Shown here: positions 15,563-24,706 of the stretch, in pieces
How positions within the stretch are numbered: the stretch's first letter is position 1
Layout: each line of letters opens with the position of its first letter
Assembly: GCA_017302015.1 (NCBI GenBank)
Contig: JAFLEE010000045.1
Coordinates: forward strand, 1 to 41,494
DNA length: 41,494 nucleotides
Source: Spirochaetota bacterium
GTDB taxonomy: Bacteria > Spirochaetota > UBA12135 > COTS27 > JAFLEE01
Reading direction: 5' to 3'
Program-made: the position numbers and the translations under genes
Notes under the pieces: generated by a model
Told to the model about the DNA's origin: nothing
What the model saw: the letters and a program-made list of their open reading frames with translations, nothing else
Database searches by the model: none

Positions 15563-16559
15563 GAAGCGTCTTGAAATCGCCCAGGACTTTCATGTAATTG
15601 GCGCGTTCGTAGGCGGCGGGGGCGGCGACGCGTTTTTGGCACATGGCGCCCTTCATTTCGGAGACGGTCTTGTACTCGTGCTGCTCCAGGATCGCCTTGA
15701 AACCATCGAGGATCTCCTTCACGCGGCCGGGGCCGTGCTTGAGGAGGGCCGAGGTCACCTGGCCCACGCTGGCGCCCACGAGGATGGCCTTGGCGAGGTC
15801 GTCGCCGGTATGGAGGCCGGTGGACAGGGCGAAATCGCACTTCACCCGGTCGGCGAGCACGGCGATCCAGCGCAGGGGCAGGCGGAGCTCGTCGGAGCGG
15901 GAGAGTTGGAGGTTGGGCTCGACTTCCAGCTTCTCGAGGTTGATGTCGGGCTGGTAGAAGCGGTTGAAGAGCACGAGGCCCGCGGCGCCGGCCCCGGCGA
16001 ATTGCTGGGCCACGTTGGGCATGGCCGTGTAGAAGGGGCTGAGCTTCACCGCCAGCGGGATCTTGATCTGCGCCTTCACGTCGCGCACGAGCGACACCTG
16101 GTCGCTGACGATATTGCGCCCGGCGATGGCGGGGTCGGTGGGCATGAAGTAGATGTTGAGTTCCAGGGCGTCGGCCCCGGCTTCCTCGATCTTCTTGGCC
16201 CATTTGACCCAACCGCCCGTGGACACGCCGTTGAGGCTGCCCAGGACGGGGATCTTCACGGCCTTCTTCACCTTGGCCAAGTGCTCGAGGTACTTGTCGG
16301 GGGAGAGGGAGTACTTCCCCGCGTCGGGGAGGTAGCTCTGGGCCTCGGCGAAGCTGTCGGTGCCCGCCGTGAGGTAATGGTCGAGTTCCTCGCTCTCGTG
16401 GATGATCTGCTCCTCGAAGAGGGAGTAGAGGGTGACGGCGGAGACGCCCGCGTCTTCCAGGCGCTTGACGCCGTCGACCGTCTCGGTGAACGGCGAGGGC
16501 GAGGCGACGAGGGGGTTCTTCAGTTTGAGGCCGAGGTATTGGGTGCTCAGGTCTGCCAT
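15558..16559 (-). CDS. Dihydroorotate-dehydrogenase-like FMN protein linked to PFOR
   Basis: A 333-residue TIM-barrel flavoprotein of the dihydroorotate dehydrogenase-like group. It begins with LSTQYLGLKLKNPLVASPSP, the usual first strand of class 1 enzymes, followed by EAGADALELNIY, KIPLAVKLSPF and a phosphate-binding end at STGLHTGDDLAKAILVGA. It lacks the complete catalytic Cys/Ser loop of true pyrimidine enzymes and is not beside pyr genes. In many anaerobes this group sits next to nifJ, as here: the gap to nifJ is 33 bp and both are on the minus strand, so one transcript is likely. A redox role connected with ferredoxin-dependent pyruvate metabolism is inferred from that conserved neighbourhood; the reaction is unknown. 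The stop codon lies inside the first of three tandem hairpins. Confidence 0.88.
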   Translation of the reverse strand: MADLSTQYLGLKLKNPLVASPSPFTETVDGVKRLEDAGVSAVTLYSLFEEQIIHESEELDHYLTAGTDSFAEAQSYLPDAGKYSLSPDKYLEHLAKVKKAVKIPVLGSLNGVSTGGWVKWAKKIEEAGADALELNIYFMPTDPAIAGRNIVSDQVSLVRDVKAQIKIPLAVKLSPFYTAMPNVAQQFAGAGAAGLVLFNRFYQPDINLEKLEVEPNLQLSRSDELRLPLRWIAVLADRVKCDFALSTGLHTGDDLAKAILVGASVGQVTSALLKHGPGRVKEILDGFKAILEQHEYKTVSEMKGAMCQKRVAAPAAYERANYMKVLGDFKTLP

Positions 16560-16592
16560 GGTGCGTTCCTTGGTGGGGGGTTCCGGCGCCCC

Positions 16593-19500
16593 TTAGGCGT
16601 CGGCCTTGGGCGTTTCGGCGGCGCCGCCGTCGTAGTGCATGGCGGCCATCTGCTTGTAGTATTCCCAGCGGGTCTTGGCGTCGTGCTCGACCTGCTTGGC
16701 CAGCAGGGCGGCGCGCTCGGGATCCTGGGCCTGGAGCATCTTGTAGCGGGTCTCGCTGTAGATGTACTCCTCGACCTTCATCGTGGCGTCCTTGCTGTCG
16801 ATGGTGAGCGGGTTCTTGCCGGCCATCGCGAGGGACGGGTTGAAGCGGTAGAGCGGCCACATGCCGCACTGCACGGCCTTCTTCTGCTGCTCGAGGCCCT
16901 TGCGCATGTCGATGCCGTGGGCGATGCAGTGGCTGTAGGCGATGATCAGCGAGGGGCCGTCGTAGGCTTCGGCCTCGAGGAACGCGTTGAGCGTCTGCTG
17001 GTCGTTGGCGCCCATGGCGATGCGGGCGACGTAGACGTAGCCGTAGGCCATGGCGATGAGGCCGAGGTCTTTCTTCGGCATGCCCTTGCCCTGGGCGGCG
17101 AACTTGGCCACCGCGCCGCGGGGGGTGGATTTGGAGGCCTGGCCGCCGGTATTGGAATAGACCTCGGTGTCGAGCACCAGGAGGTTGACGTTGCGGCCCG
17201 AGGCCAGCACGTGGTCGAGGCCGCCGTAGCCGATGTCGTAGGCCCAGCCGTCGCCGCCGACGATCCACACGCTCTTCTTCACGAGCATGTCGGCGAGCGA
17301 CAGGACGTCTTTCGCCTTGGCGTCGTTGGAGCCCTTCAGTTTGGCCTTCAGTTTCTCCACCCGCTCGCGCTGGGCGGCGAGGCCGGCCTCGTCCTTCATG
17401 TCGGCGGAGAGGAGCGCGTCGACGAGGTCTTGCCCGACGAGGCCCGAGAGTTTCGGGAGCACTTCCTTCACGTACTCGGTCTGCTTGTCGATGGTGAGGC
17501 GCATGCCCAGGCCGAACTCGGCGTTGTCCTCGAAGAGGGAGTTGTTCCACGTGGGGCCTCGGCCCTGGGCGTTCTTGGACCAGGGGGTCGTGGGCAGGTT
17601 GCCGCCGTAGATCGAGGAGCAGCCCGTGGCGTTGGCCACGTACATCCGGTCACCGAAGAGTTGGGAGGCGAGCTTGATGTAGGGCGTCTCGCCGCAGCCG
17701 GAGCAGGCGCCGGAGAACTCGAAGAGCGGCTGGAGGATCTGGCTCGACTTCACCGTCTTGAGGGGCACCTGGGCGCGGTCGACCTCGGGGAGGCCGAGGA
17801 AGAACTCCCAGTTCTTCGCCTCCTCGGCGCGCAGCGCGGGCTGCGGGGCCATGTTGATGGCGCGGCGGCTGACGTTGGTCTTGTCCTTCGCGGGGCAGGC
17901 CTCGACGCACAGCGCGCAGCCGGTGCAATCCTCGGGGGCCACCTGGATGGTGAACTTGGTGCCGGGGAACTCCTTGAACTTGGCGTCCACCGACTTGTAG
18001 GAGGCCGGCGCGCCGGCGAGGAGTTTCGGGTCGTAGATCTTCTGGCGGATCGTGGCGTGGGGGCAGACGAAGGCGCACTTGCCGCACTGGATGCAGAGGT
18101 CCTTCTCCCACACGGGGATCTCGAGGGCGATATTGCGCTTCTCCCACTGGGTGGTGCCCGTGGGGAAGGTGCCGTCGATGGGCATGGCCGACACCGGCAG
18201 GCTATCGCCGTCGAGGGCGATGATCTTGCCGAGGACGTCCTTCACGAATTTCGGGGCCTGGGCGGGCACCGCGGGGAGGAGGCCGAAGGAGGCGTTCGCC
18301 GAGGACGGCACCGCCACTTCCTTGAGGTTGGCGAGGGTCTGGTCCACCGCGTCGAAGTTCTTCTGGACGACCGCGTCGCCGCGCTTGCCGTAGGTCTTCT
18401 TGATGGCCTTCTTGATCTGCGCGATGGCCTCTTCGCGGGGCAGCACGCCCGAGATGGCGAAGAAGCAGGTCTGCATGATCGTGTTGATGCGCTGGCCCAT
18501 GCCGGTCTTCTTGGCGACCTCATAGGCGTCGATGACGTAGAACTTGAGCTTCTTGTCGAGGATGCCCTTCTGGATCTCCTTGGGGATGTGGTTCCAGACC
18601 TGGTCGGGCGCGTAGAGGGAATTGAGGAGGAAGGTGCCGCCGACCGCGGCGTTCTTCAGCACGTCGTATTTCTCGAGGAAATTGAACTGGTGGCAGGCGA
18701 CGAAATTGGCGCTCTCGATGAGGTAGGGGGCGAGGATCGGCTTGGTGCCGAAGCGCAGGTGGGACACCGTGATGGAGCCCGACTTCTTGGAGTCGTAGAC
18801 GAAATAGCCCTGGGTGTAATTGTCCGTCTCTTCCCCGATGATCTTGATGGAGTTCTTGTTGGCCCCCACCGTGCCGTCGGCGCCGAGGCCCCAGAAGACG
18901 CAGCGCTTGGTCTCGGGGAACTCGATGGAGAACGAGGTGTCCCACGGCAGGCTCAGGTGGGAGACGTCGTCGTGGATGCCGATGGTGAAGTGGTTCTTGG
19001 GCTCGGGCTTGGCGAGTTCGTCGAAGACGGCCTTCACCATGCCGGGGGTGAACTCCTTGGAGGAGAGGCCGTAGCGGCCGCCGACGACCTTGGGAGCCGC
19101 GCCCTTCCAATGCTCGCTCATGGCGGTGACCACGTCGAGGTGCAGCGGCTCGGCGGGGGCGCCGGGCTCCTTCGTGCGGTCGAGGACGGCGATCTTCTTC
19201 ACCGTCTTGGGCAGGGCGTCGACGAAATGCTTCATGGAGAAGGGGCGGTAGAGGCGCACGCGCAGCACGCCGACCTTCTCGCCCTTCTGGGCGAGGACCT
19301 TGGCCGTCTCGCAGGCCGTGTCGGCGCCGGAGCCCATGAGCACGATCACGCGCTCGGCGTCGGGAGCGCCCTCGTAGTCGAAGAGGTGGTAGGCGCGGCC
19401 GGTGAGCTTGGCGAAGGCGTCCATGGCCTTCTGCACGAGGTCGGGGCACTTATCATAGTAGAGATTCGAGGATTCGCGGCCCTGGAAATACACGTCGGGG

Positions 19501-20168
19501 TTCTGGGCGGTGCCGCGGAGGATGGGGAGGTCGGGGGTCATGGCCCGGGCGCGGTGGGCGCGCACCAGGTCGTCGGTGAGCATGGCGCGGATCTGGTCGT
19601 CGGGGATGAGCTTGATCTTGTTGACTTCGTGGCTCGTGCGGAAGCCGTCGAAATAGTGCATGAAGGGCACCCGGCTCTCCAGGGTGGCCTGCTGGCAGAT
19701 GAGGGCGAAATCGTGGGCTTCCTGGACGGAATGGCTGGAGATGAGCGCCCAACCCGTCTGGCGGACGGCCATGACATCCTGGTGGTCGCCGAAGATCGAG
19801 AGGCCCTGGGCCGCCAGGGAGCGCGCGGACACGTGGAAAACGGTGCTGGTGAGTTCCCCCGCGATCTTGTACATGTTGGGGATCATGAGCAGCAGGCCCT
19901 GGCTGGCCGTGAAGGTCGTGGTCAGGGCCCCGGCCTGGAGCGCCCCGTGGACGGCCCCGGCGGCGCCGCCCTCGCTCTGCATCTCGATGACCGTGGGGAC
20001 GGTTCCCCAGATATTGGGCTGTTTTTTAGCGGTCCACTCGTCGGCCCATTCGCCCATATTGGAGGACGGGGTGATCGGGTAGATGGCGATGACTTCGGCG
20101 CACCGGTGGGCGATGTAGGCCGTGGCTTCATTACCGTCGATATTGGTCATTTCTTTGTCGGATGCCAT
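16593..20168 (-). CDS. nifJ: Pyruvate:ferredoxin (flavodoxin) oxidoreductase, single chain
   Basis: A 1191-residue homodimeric-type PFOR, close to the family's usual 1170-1230. It catalyses CoA-dependent oxidative decarboxylation of pyruvate to acetyl-CoA and CO2, reducing ferredoxin. Domain order is standard: N-terminal pyrimidine-binding domain (DGNEATAYIAHRCAEVIAIY at the start, YPITPSS motif), transketolase C-like domain, gamma domain, a 2[4Fe-4S] ferredoxin domain with C-I-Q-C-G-K-C-A-F-V-C-P near residue 692 and C-T-G-C-A-L-C-V-E-A-C-P near 746, and the TPP domain with CSGCGET near 823 (a proximal cluster ligand) and GDGWAYDIGYGG near 970. The start at 20168 was chosen for CAGGAG nine bases upstream; an earlier in-frame ATG at 20318 would add 50 residues foreign to the family and place the promoter inside the gene. 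Followed by the dihydroorotate-dehydrogenase-like gene. Confidence 0.97.
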   Translation of the reverse strand: MASDKEMTNIDGNEATAYIAHRCAEVIAIYPITPSSNMGEWADEWTAKKQPNIWGTVPTVIEMQSEGGAAGAVHGALQAGALTTTFTASQGLLLMIPNMYKIAGELTSTVFHVSARSLAAQGLSIFGDHQDVMAVRQTGWALISSHSVQEAHDFALICQQATLESRVPFMHYFDGFRTSHEVNKIKLIPDDQIRAMLTDDLVRAHRARAMTPDLPILRGTAQNPDVYFQGRESSNLYYDKCPDLVQKAMDAFAKLTGRAYHLFDYEGAPDAERVIVLMGSGADTACETAKVLAQKGEKVGVLRVRLYRPFSMKHFVDALPKTVKKIAVLDRTKEPGAPAEPLHLDVVTAMSEHWKGAAPKVVGGRYGLSSKEFTPGMVKAVFDELAKPEPKNHFTIGIHDDVSHLSLPWDTSFSIEFPETKRCVFWGLGADGTVGANKNSIKIIGEETDNYTQGYFVYDSKKSGSITVSHLRFGTKPILAPYLIESANFVACHQFNFLEKYDVLKNAAVGGTFLLNSLYAPDQVWNHIPKEIQKGILDKKLKFYVIDAYEVAKKTGMGQRINTIMQTCFFAISGVLPREEAIAQIKKAIKKTYGKRGDAVVQKNFDAVDQTLANLKEVAVPSSANASFGLLPAVPAQAPKFVKDVLGKIIALDGDSLPVSAMPIDGTFPTGTTQWEKRNIALEIPVWEKDLCIQCGKCAFVCPHATIRQKIYDPKLLAGAPASYKSVDAKFKEFPGTKFTIQVAPEDCTGCALCVEACPAKDKTNVSRRAINMAPQPALRAEEAKNWEFFLGLPEVDRAQVPLKTVKSSQILQPLFEFSGACSGCGETPYIKLASQLFGDRMYVANATGCSSIYGGNLPTTPWSKNAQGRGPTWNNSLFEDNAEFGLGMRLTIDKQTEYVKEVLPKLSGLVGQDLVDALLSADMKDEAGLAAQRERVEKLKAKLKGSNDAKAKDVLSLADMLVKKSVWIVGGDGWAYDIGYGGLDHVLASGRNVNLLVLDTEVYSNTGGQASKSTPRGAVAKFAAQGKGMPKKDLGLIAMAYGYVYVARIAMGANDQQTLNAFLEAEAYDGPSLIIAYSHCIAHGIDMRKGLEQQKKAVQCGMWPLYRFNPSLAMAGKNPLTIDSKDATMKVEEYIYSETRYKMLQAQDPERAALLAKQVEHDAKTRWEYYKQMAAMHYDGGAAETPKADA

Positions 20169-20542
20169 GGAAAACTGCTCCTGAATCTGGATGGGGGACC
20201 CGGGCGGACGGCCGCTTAACGGTGGGCCATTATCCCCCAAGAATGCGGATTTTTCAAATTCCGGCTCCCAGATGTCCGATTTTAATAGACGGACCTGGAT
20301 ATTTCCCACGAAATTCACAATATTCGGTCTAAGAGGGGGGGCATCCCGGATTTAGAATAGGCCGAAAATTCGGCTTGGATGGTCTTTCCGGCGGAAGCGG
20401 GGCCCGCCCGTCCATTGAAATTGAAAAGACCGCGGGACGGGAAAGAAGGGAAATGGACCTTGGATTGACGAAAGAGAACGACTTAATCGCTCCAAATCGC
20501 GCGAATGAAGGCCCGCCGTCGAGGTATCAGACGGTCGAGGCC
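20169..20542. other. 374 bp between oligogalacturonate lyase and nifJ
   Basis: It contains the nifJ promoter and leader, and a small perfect stem at 20361-20374 (GCCGAA with TTCGGC) that may help end the upstream tdh-kbl-ogl transcript, although no T-run follows on the minus strand. No gene was recognised. Confidence 0.5.
20229..20257 (-). promoter_or_regulatory. Sigma70-type promoter of nifJ
   Basis: On the minus strand TTGAAA, exactly 17 bp, GATAAT. The -10 ends 60 bases before the chosen nifJ start, leaving a leader with an imperfect palindrome CCGTTAAGCGG just downstream of the start site, a possible operator. Confidence 0.7.
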
Positions 20543-21652
20543 TTACGCCGTTCGCGCTAGCAGGTCGTCCACCGCCACCAGGGCCACATCCACCTCCCCC
20601 CGGATCGTGGTGGTGAAATGGACGAAGCGCCCGCCCGCGGTGAAGCGCGGATGGGGATCGATGTGGTAATGCTGGCCGGCGTGGTCGGCGCGGCCCGGGT
20701 TGTCCAAGATCTTCACCGTCTTGCCCGTGGACCGGTCCATGAAATGCACGGTGGAGGGGCAGCCCCGGAAGAAGGCCTCGCACGAATCGCCCACGAGAAA
20801 CCGGCCATCGGGGCTGGAATGGGAATGCCAGCAATGGCGCGGGAAGGGGATCTTCTCCACCTCGCCATCTGAGAGCCGCACCCGCCAGGTCTCTTTTCCC
20901 GTGACGCACCACACGTGCTCGCCGGCGGGGTCCCACCATTCGTGGGTCACGGCTCGGGGCTCGCGCAAAATCGGCCGGGGCGCCTCGCCGCGGCGCAGCA
21001 GCCAGAGCCGATTGGTGATGGGGATGGTGATGCCCGTCTGGGGATCGGTATGGTTCTCTTGGGCGAAGAGTACGGCGTCGGGATCCACCGGGCTCATCAT
21101 GGCGTGGTTATGGCAGCGGTCGAACCGGTGCCACTCGGTGAAGGGCCCCCCGTCAAGTGGGAGCGTGCCGAAGACGTATTGGGTGCCGATCTTGCCGTCG
21201 ACGAAAAAGTTCCGCCCATCGGCCGAGAGGGTCAGGTGGGTGGAGAGATGGGAAACGGGCCGACCCCCGATGAGCTCCGCGGGGAGGGCGTTCACCCTTT
21301 CGACCCGGTCCTGGGGCAGCGGGCCCCGCCGGTAGAGGACGGGGCCGCTCGTCCAATAGACGCGGCCACTCGCCGGCTCGACCCACGGGGAGGCGTGGAG
21401 GAATTGGGTGTCGGGATAGCAGGTCACGGTGCCCGCCTCGTGGTCCACCACGCCCAGCACGCGGTCGGACGAAGGGGGGAAGCCGCAATAAAACCACAGG
21501 AAACGCCCATCGGCGCTCATCCCGTCATTGACGAAATAAAAGGACTGCTGGGAGGGCGCGACGCGCTTGGCGAGCAGGTAGAGCGGAATGCCCGTGTCGG
21601 GCGCGGAAAGGCGCGTGTAGAGCCCGCTGGCGACGAGGCGTTGGGGATTCAT
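20543..21652 (-). CDS. ogl: Oligogalacturonate lyase (PL22 family)
   Basis: A 369-residue seven-bladed propeller protein of family PL22. It cleaves short oligogalacturonides by beta-elimination, ending in the 4-deoxy-5-hexosulose uronate that feeds the KDG pathway; it acts in the cytoplasm, and no signal peptide is seen. Family marks are FDRCHNHAMMSPVDPD near residue 200, the repeated HCWHSHSSPDGRFLVGDSC near 280 and DHAGQHYHIDPHPRFT near 335, which supply the histidines that hold Mn2+ in the characterised Yersinia enzyme. The start at 21652 lies only seven bases after the kbl stop and lacks a Shine-Dalgarno sequence, so translation is probably coupled to kbl. Its place as third gene of a threonine-degradation unit is unusual. 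Slightly shorter than the usual 385-390 residues. Confidence 0.88.
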   Translation of the reverse strand: MNPQRLVASGLYTRLSAPDTGIPLYLLAKRVAPSQQSFYFVNDGMSADGRFLWFYCGFPPSSDRVLGVVDHEAGTVTCYPDTQFLHASPWVEPASGRVYWTSGPVLYRRGPLPQDRVERVNALPAELIGGRPVSHLSTHLTLSADGRNFFVDGKIGTQYVFGTLPLDGGPFTEWHRFDRCHNHAMMSPVDPDAVLFAQENHTDPQTGITIPITNRLWLLRRGEAPRPILREPRAVTHEWWDPAGEHVWCVTGKETWRVRLSDGEVEKIPFPRHCWHSHSSPDGRFLVGDSCEAFFRGCPSTVHFMDRSTGKTVKILDNPGRADHAGQHYHIDPHPRFTAGGRFVHFTTTIRGEVDVALVAVDDLLARTA

Positions 21653-21659
21653 GGGGCGA

Positions 21660-22856
21660 TTATACAACCCCGGGGATCCCCATTTCCTTCGCCGATTCCG
21701 CGAAGGCTTCCACCGCGAAGTCCAAGTCGTCCAAGCGGTGGGAAGCCGAAACCTGGGTGCGGATGCGTGCCTGCCCCTTGGGCACCACGGGATAGAAAAA
21801 CCCGCTGACATACACGCCCTTGGCGTAGAGGCGGGAAGCGAGTTCCTGGGCGAGGGGCGCCTCGCCGAGCATCACGGGCACGATGGGGTGCTCGCCCTCG
21901 CGGATGCGAAAGCCACGGCGGGCGAGTCCGGCGCGGAAATGGGCCGTGTTGCGGCGCAAGGCGCCCAAAATCTCCGGGGAAGAGGCGAGGAGTTCCAGCG
22001 CCTTCAGCGATCCGCAGGCCACGGCGGGCGGGAGGGTGTTGGAGAAGAGGTAGGGCCGGGAGCGCTGGCGCAGGAGTTCGATGAGTTCCTTGCGGCCGCT
22101 GGTATAGCCCCCGCTGGCGCCCCCGAGGGCCTTGCCCAGGGTGCCCGTGACGAGGTCGACGCGGCCCATCACCCCGCAATGCTCGAGGCTGCCCCGCCCG
22201 CCCGCGCCGAGCACGCCCACCGCGTGGGAATCGTCGACCATCACCAGCGCGCGGTACTTGTCGGCCAGATCGCAGATGCCCGCGAGGTCGGCGATGGTGC
22301 CGTCCATGGAGAACACCCCGTCGGTGGCGATGAGGCGGAAGCGCGCCCCCTCGGCCTCGCGCAGGCGCGCCTCGAGGTCGGCGAGGTCGCGGTTCTTGTA
22401 GCGCAGGCGCCTGGCCTTGCACAGGCGCACGCCGTCGATGATGCTGGCGTGGTTGAGTTCGTCGCTGATGACGGCGTCTTCCTCGCCCAGGAGGGTCTCG
22501 AAGAGCCCGCCGTTGGCGTCGAAGCACGATCCGTAGAGGATCGCGGCCTCGGTGGCGAGGAAGGCGGTGAGGCGCGCCTCGAGTTCGAGGTGGACATCCT
22601 GGGTGCCGCAGATGAAGCGCACCGACGAGAGGCCGAAGCCCCAACGCTCGAGGCCGGCCTTCGCCGCGGCGACGATATCGGGGTGGGAAGCGAAGCCGAG
22701 GTAATTATTGGCGCACAGGTTGAGGAGGTCGGCGCGCCCCTCGGCGCGCATGCGCGCTCCCTGGGGCCCCGCCAAGGGGCGCTCGGTTTTCAGGAGGCCC
22801 TGCTCCTTTATGTCGGAGAGGGCCGCGCGGGCATGGTCGAGGAATTTCGCGTCCAT
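21660..22856 (-). CDS. kbl: 2-amino-3-ketobutyrate coenzyme A ligase
   Basis: A 398-residue PLP enzyme of the alpha-oxoamine synthase family, exactly the length of E. coli Kbl. It converts 2-amino-3-ketobutyrate and CoA to glycine and acetyl-CoA, the second step of threonine breakdown. Visible marks: [15 protein letters not shown] at 45-60, the [11 protein letters not shown]-phosphate loop, [15 protein letters not shown] with the PLP-ring Asp, and [15 protein letters not shown] with the Schiff-base Lys near residue 244. It follows tdh with only five bases between, and precedes the oligogalacturonate lyase by seven bases, so the three genes are almost certainly one transcript. Assignment as Kbl rather than a biotin or serine-palmitoyl homologue rests on the length and the tdh partner. 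Confidence 0.96.
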   Translation of the reverse strand: MDAKFLDHARAALSDIKEQGLLKTERPLAGPQGARMRAEGRADLLNLCANNYLGFASHPDIVAAAKAGLERWGFGLSSVRFICGTQDVHLELEARLTAFLATEAAILYGSCFDANGGLFETLLGEEDAVISDELNHASIIDGVRLCKARRLRYKNRDLADLEARLREAEGARFRLIATDGVFSMDGTIADLAGICDLADKYRALVMVDDSHAVGVLGAGGRGSLEHCGVMGRVDLVTGTLGKALGGASGGYTSGRKELIELLRQRSRPYLFSNTLPPAVACGSLKALELLASSPEILGALRRNTAHFRAGLARRGFRIREGEHPIVPVMLGEAPLAQELASRLYAKGVYVSGFFYPVVPKGQARIRTQVSASHRLDDLDFAVEAFAESAKEMGIPGVV

Positions 22857-22861
22857 GGGGT

Positions 22862-23902
22862 TCAGAGCCCTTCCCAATCGAGGATCACCTTCCCCGCCTG
22901 GCCGCTTTTCATGGTGTGGAAGGCCTCCTCGAAGAGCGGCGCGCGGAAGCGGTGGGTGATGACGGGGCTGATATCGAGGCCGCTTTGGAGCATGCTCGTC
23001 ATCTTGTACCAGGTCTCGTACATCTCGCGGCCGTAGATGCCCTTGAGGGTGAGGCCGTTGAAGACCACCGTATTCCAATCGATCCGGGTGTCGGGGCCGT
23101 GGATGCCCAGGAGCGCGATCTTGCCCCCGTGGCACAAGTTGGCGATCATGTCGGACAGGGCCGCGGCGTTGCCCGACATCTCGAGGCCCACGTCGAAGCC
23201 CTCTTTCATGCCCAGTTCTTTCATGACGTCGGGGAGTTTCTCTTTGCCGACGTGCACCCCCCGGGTAGCGCCCATGCGCTTGGCGAGGTCGAGGCGCCAG
23301 GGGTTCACGTCGGTCACCACCACGAAACGGGCCCCGGCGTGGCGGGCGATGGCGGCGGCCATGCAGCCGATGGGGCCGGCGCCGGTGATGAGCACGTCTT
23401 CGCCGAGCAGGTCGAAGGAGAGCGCGGTGTGGGTGGCGTTGCCCAGGGGGTCGAAGATCGCCAGGTGGTCGAGGGGGATGGCCGGGTCGCAGTACCACAC
23501 GTTGGACTGGGGCATGCTCAAGTACTGGGCGAAGGCCCCGGGGCGGTTGACGCCGACCCCGCTGGTGTGCATGCAAAGGTGGCGGCGGCCCGCGAGGCAA
23601 TTGCGGCAATGGCCGCAGACGACGTGCCCCTCGCCGCTTACCAGGTCGCCGGGCTTGAAATCCTTCACGTATTCGCCGACCTCGGCCACCGTGCCCACGA
23701 ACTCGTGGCCCACGACCATGGGCACGGGGATGGTCTTCTGGGACCAGGCGTCCCAATCCCAGATGTGCACGTCGGTGCCGCAGATAGCCGTCTTTTTGAC
23801 CTGGATGAGGACGTCGGTGGGCCCGATGGCGGGGACGGGGACCTCTTCCATCCAGAGGCCCGTGGCGGCGTCGCGTTTGACGAGGGCTTTCATGGTGTTC
23901 AT
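22862..23902 (-). CDS. tdh: L-threonine 3-dehydrogenase
   Basis: A 346-residue zinc-dependent medium-chain dehydrogenase. It oxidises L-threonine to 2-amino-3-ketobutyrate with NAD+, and the product goes to Kbl encoded next. Visible marks: catalytic-zinc region [13 protein letters not shown] near residue 42, GHEFVGTV near 67, four-Cys structural zinc loop (C-G-H-C-R-N-C near 98-104 and C near 112), and the NAD-binding [12 protein letters not shown] near 175. The ATG at 23902 is preceded by GAGGT; the second ATG three codons later is possible. The gene is divergent from an XRE-cupin regulator across 52 bp that hold a perfect palindrome, so control by that regulator is likely. Confidence 0.96.
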   Translation of the reverse strand: MNTMKALVKRDAATGLWMEEVPVPAIGPTDVLIQVKKTAICGTDVHIWDWDAWSQKTIPVPMVVGHEFVGTVAEVGEYVKDFKPGDLVSGEGHVVCGHCRNCLAGRRHLCMHTSGVGVNRPGAFAQYLSMPQSNVWYCDPAIPLDHLAIFDPLGNATHTALSFDLLGEDVLITGAGPIGCMAAAIARHAGARFVVVTDVNPWRLDLAKRMGATRGVHVGKEKLPDVMKELGMKEGFDVGLEMSGNAAALSDMIANLCHGGKIALLGIHGPDTRIDWNTVVFNGLTLKGIYGREMYETWYKMTSMLQSGLDISPVITHRFRAPLFEEAFHTMKSGQAGKVILDWEGL

Positions 23903-23917
23903 CGGCCGACCTCACAC

Positions 23918-23953
23918 GTTCACTATAGTGAACAAATATAAAGTATAATGAAC
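23918..23953. promoter_or_regulatory. Divergent operator region between tdh and the XRE-cupin gene
   Basis: GTTCACTATAGTGAAC (23918-23933) is a perfect 16 bp palindrome. A further half-site TAATGAAC (23946-23953) repeats TAGTGAAC of the palindrome at a 20 bp offset, two helical turns. TATAAT (23944-23949) lies just before the XRE start, with TTCACT 19 bp upstream. The palindrome would cover promoter elements in both directions. Confidence 0.75.
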
Positions 23954-23954
23954 C

Positions 23955-24527
23955 ATGAAACGCGTCAATAGCCCCCCGGAACCCGGCCCGGTCATCCTCG
24001 CCCTGCGCCGTGAACGGCGCCTCACCCTCGACGCCCTCGCCGTCGCCGCGGGCGTGAGTAAGGCCATGCTTTCCCAGGTCGAGCAGGGCAAGGCGAACCC
24101 GACGGTCGCCACCCTTTGGAAGATCGCCGGGGGGCTCAAGGTGCCGGTGACCCGCCTCTTGGGCGCCGAAATCCCCACGGCGAAATTATCGGTGCGGCGA
24201 TCGGGCGAACTGGCCCAATTGCCCACCGGCGACGGGCGTTGCCGCATCACCCTGCTCTCCCCCGCCGCCCATGTCGACCGGTGCGAGCTCTACCGGCTGG
24301 CCTTCGCCCCCGGTGGCAGCCTGGCTTCCGCGCCCCACGTGCCCGGCACCGAAGAGGTGGTCACCGTGCTCCAAGGGCGACTGCGCTGCCAATCCGCGGG
24401 CGAATCATCGCTGCTCGGCCCCGGCGACACGGCCCATTACCCGGCGGACGTGCGCCACTCGCTCACCCAGGAAGGAAAGACGCCGACCGAGGCGGTGTTG
24501 ACGGTGGTATTTTCAGGGAGGGGATGA
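23955..24527 (+). CDS. XRE-family transcription regulator with C-terminal cupin domain
   Basis: A 190-residue regulator. Residues 15-70 form an HTH_3 domain ([20 protein letters not shown] with the recognition helix [16 protein letters not shown]), and residues 105-185 a small cupin beta-barrel ([36 protein letters not shown]). Such proteins usually sense a small metabolite through the cupin and repress or activate neighbouring amino-acid or sugar genes; the ligand here could be threonine, glycine or a uronate. It is divergent from tdh-kbl-ogl with a shared operator, so autoregulation and control of that unit are expected. The TATAAT ends only five bases before the ATG and no Shine-Dalgarno site exists, so the message may be leaderless. 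Confidence 0.92.
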   Translation: MKRVNSPPEPGPVILALRRERRLTLDALAVAAGVSKAMLSQVEQGKANPTVATLWKIAGGLKVPVTRLLGAEIPTAKLSVRRSGELAQLPTGDGRCRITLLSPAAHVDRCELYRLAFAPGGSLASAPHVPGTEEVVTVLQGRLRCQSAGESSLLGPGDTAHYPADVRHSLTQEGKTPTEAVLTVVFSGRG

Positions 24528-24706
24528 AGTTACAGGAAGGACGGATCAGGAGCGTCCCCTCCTCGACTCCTGCTCGGACCGGTTTCAATCGGGCAACACC
24601 CATCCCTCTCTTGCCCTATCAGCGCGGGGTTCCGCACCTCGGTGGCGCTCAAACCGGCGAAGGCAAGGAAAGCCGAGAGACGGGAAGGCGGGGTGGGATC
24701 GGCCCC

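Noticed and set aside
15552-20219. A 1555-codon open frame on the strand opposite nifJ
   Set aside because: It is the mirror of GC-rich codon use in nifJ and its neighbour, has low-complexity Gly/Val/Glu/His-rich composition, and crosses two genuine genes and the nifJ promoter edge.
20169-20318. N-terminal extension of nifJ to an upstream ATG
   Set aside because: The extra 50 residues have no PFOR similarity and contain the promoter elements; the start at 20168 has a good ribosome site.
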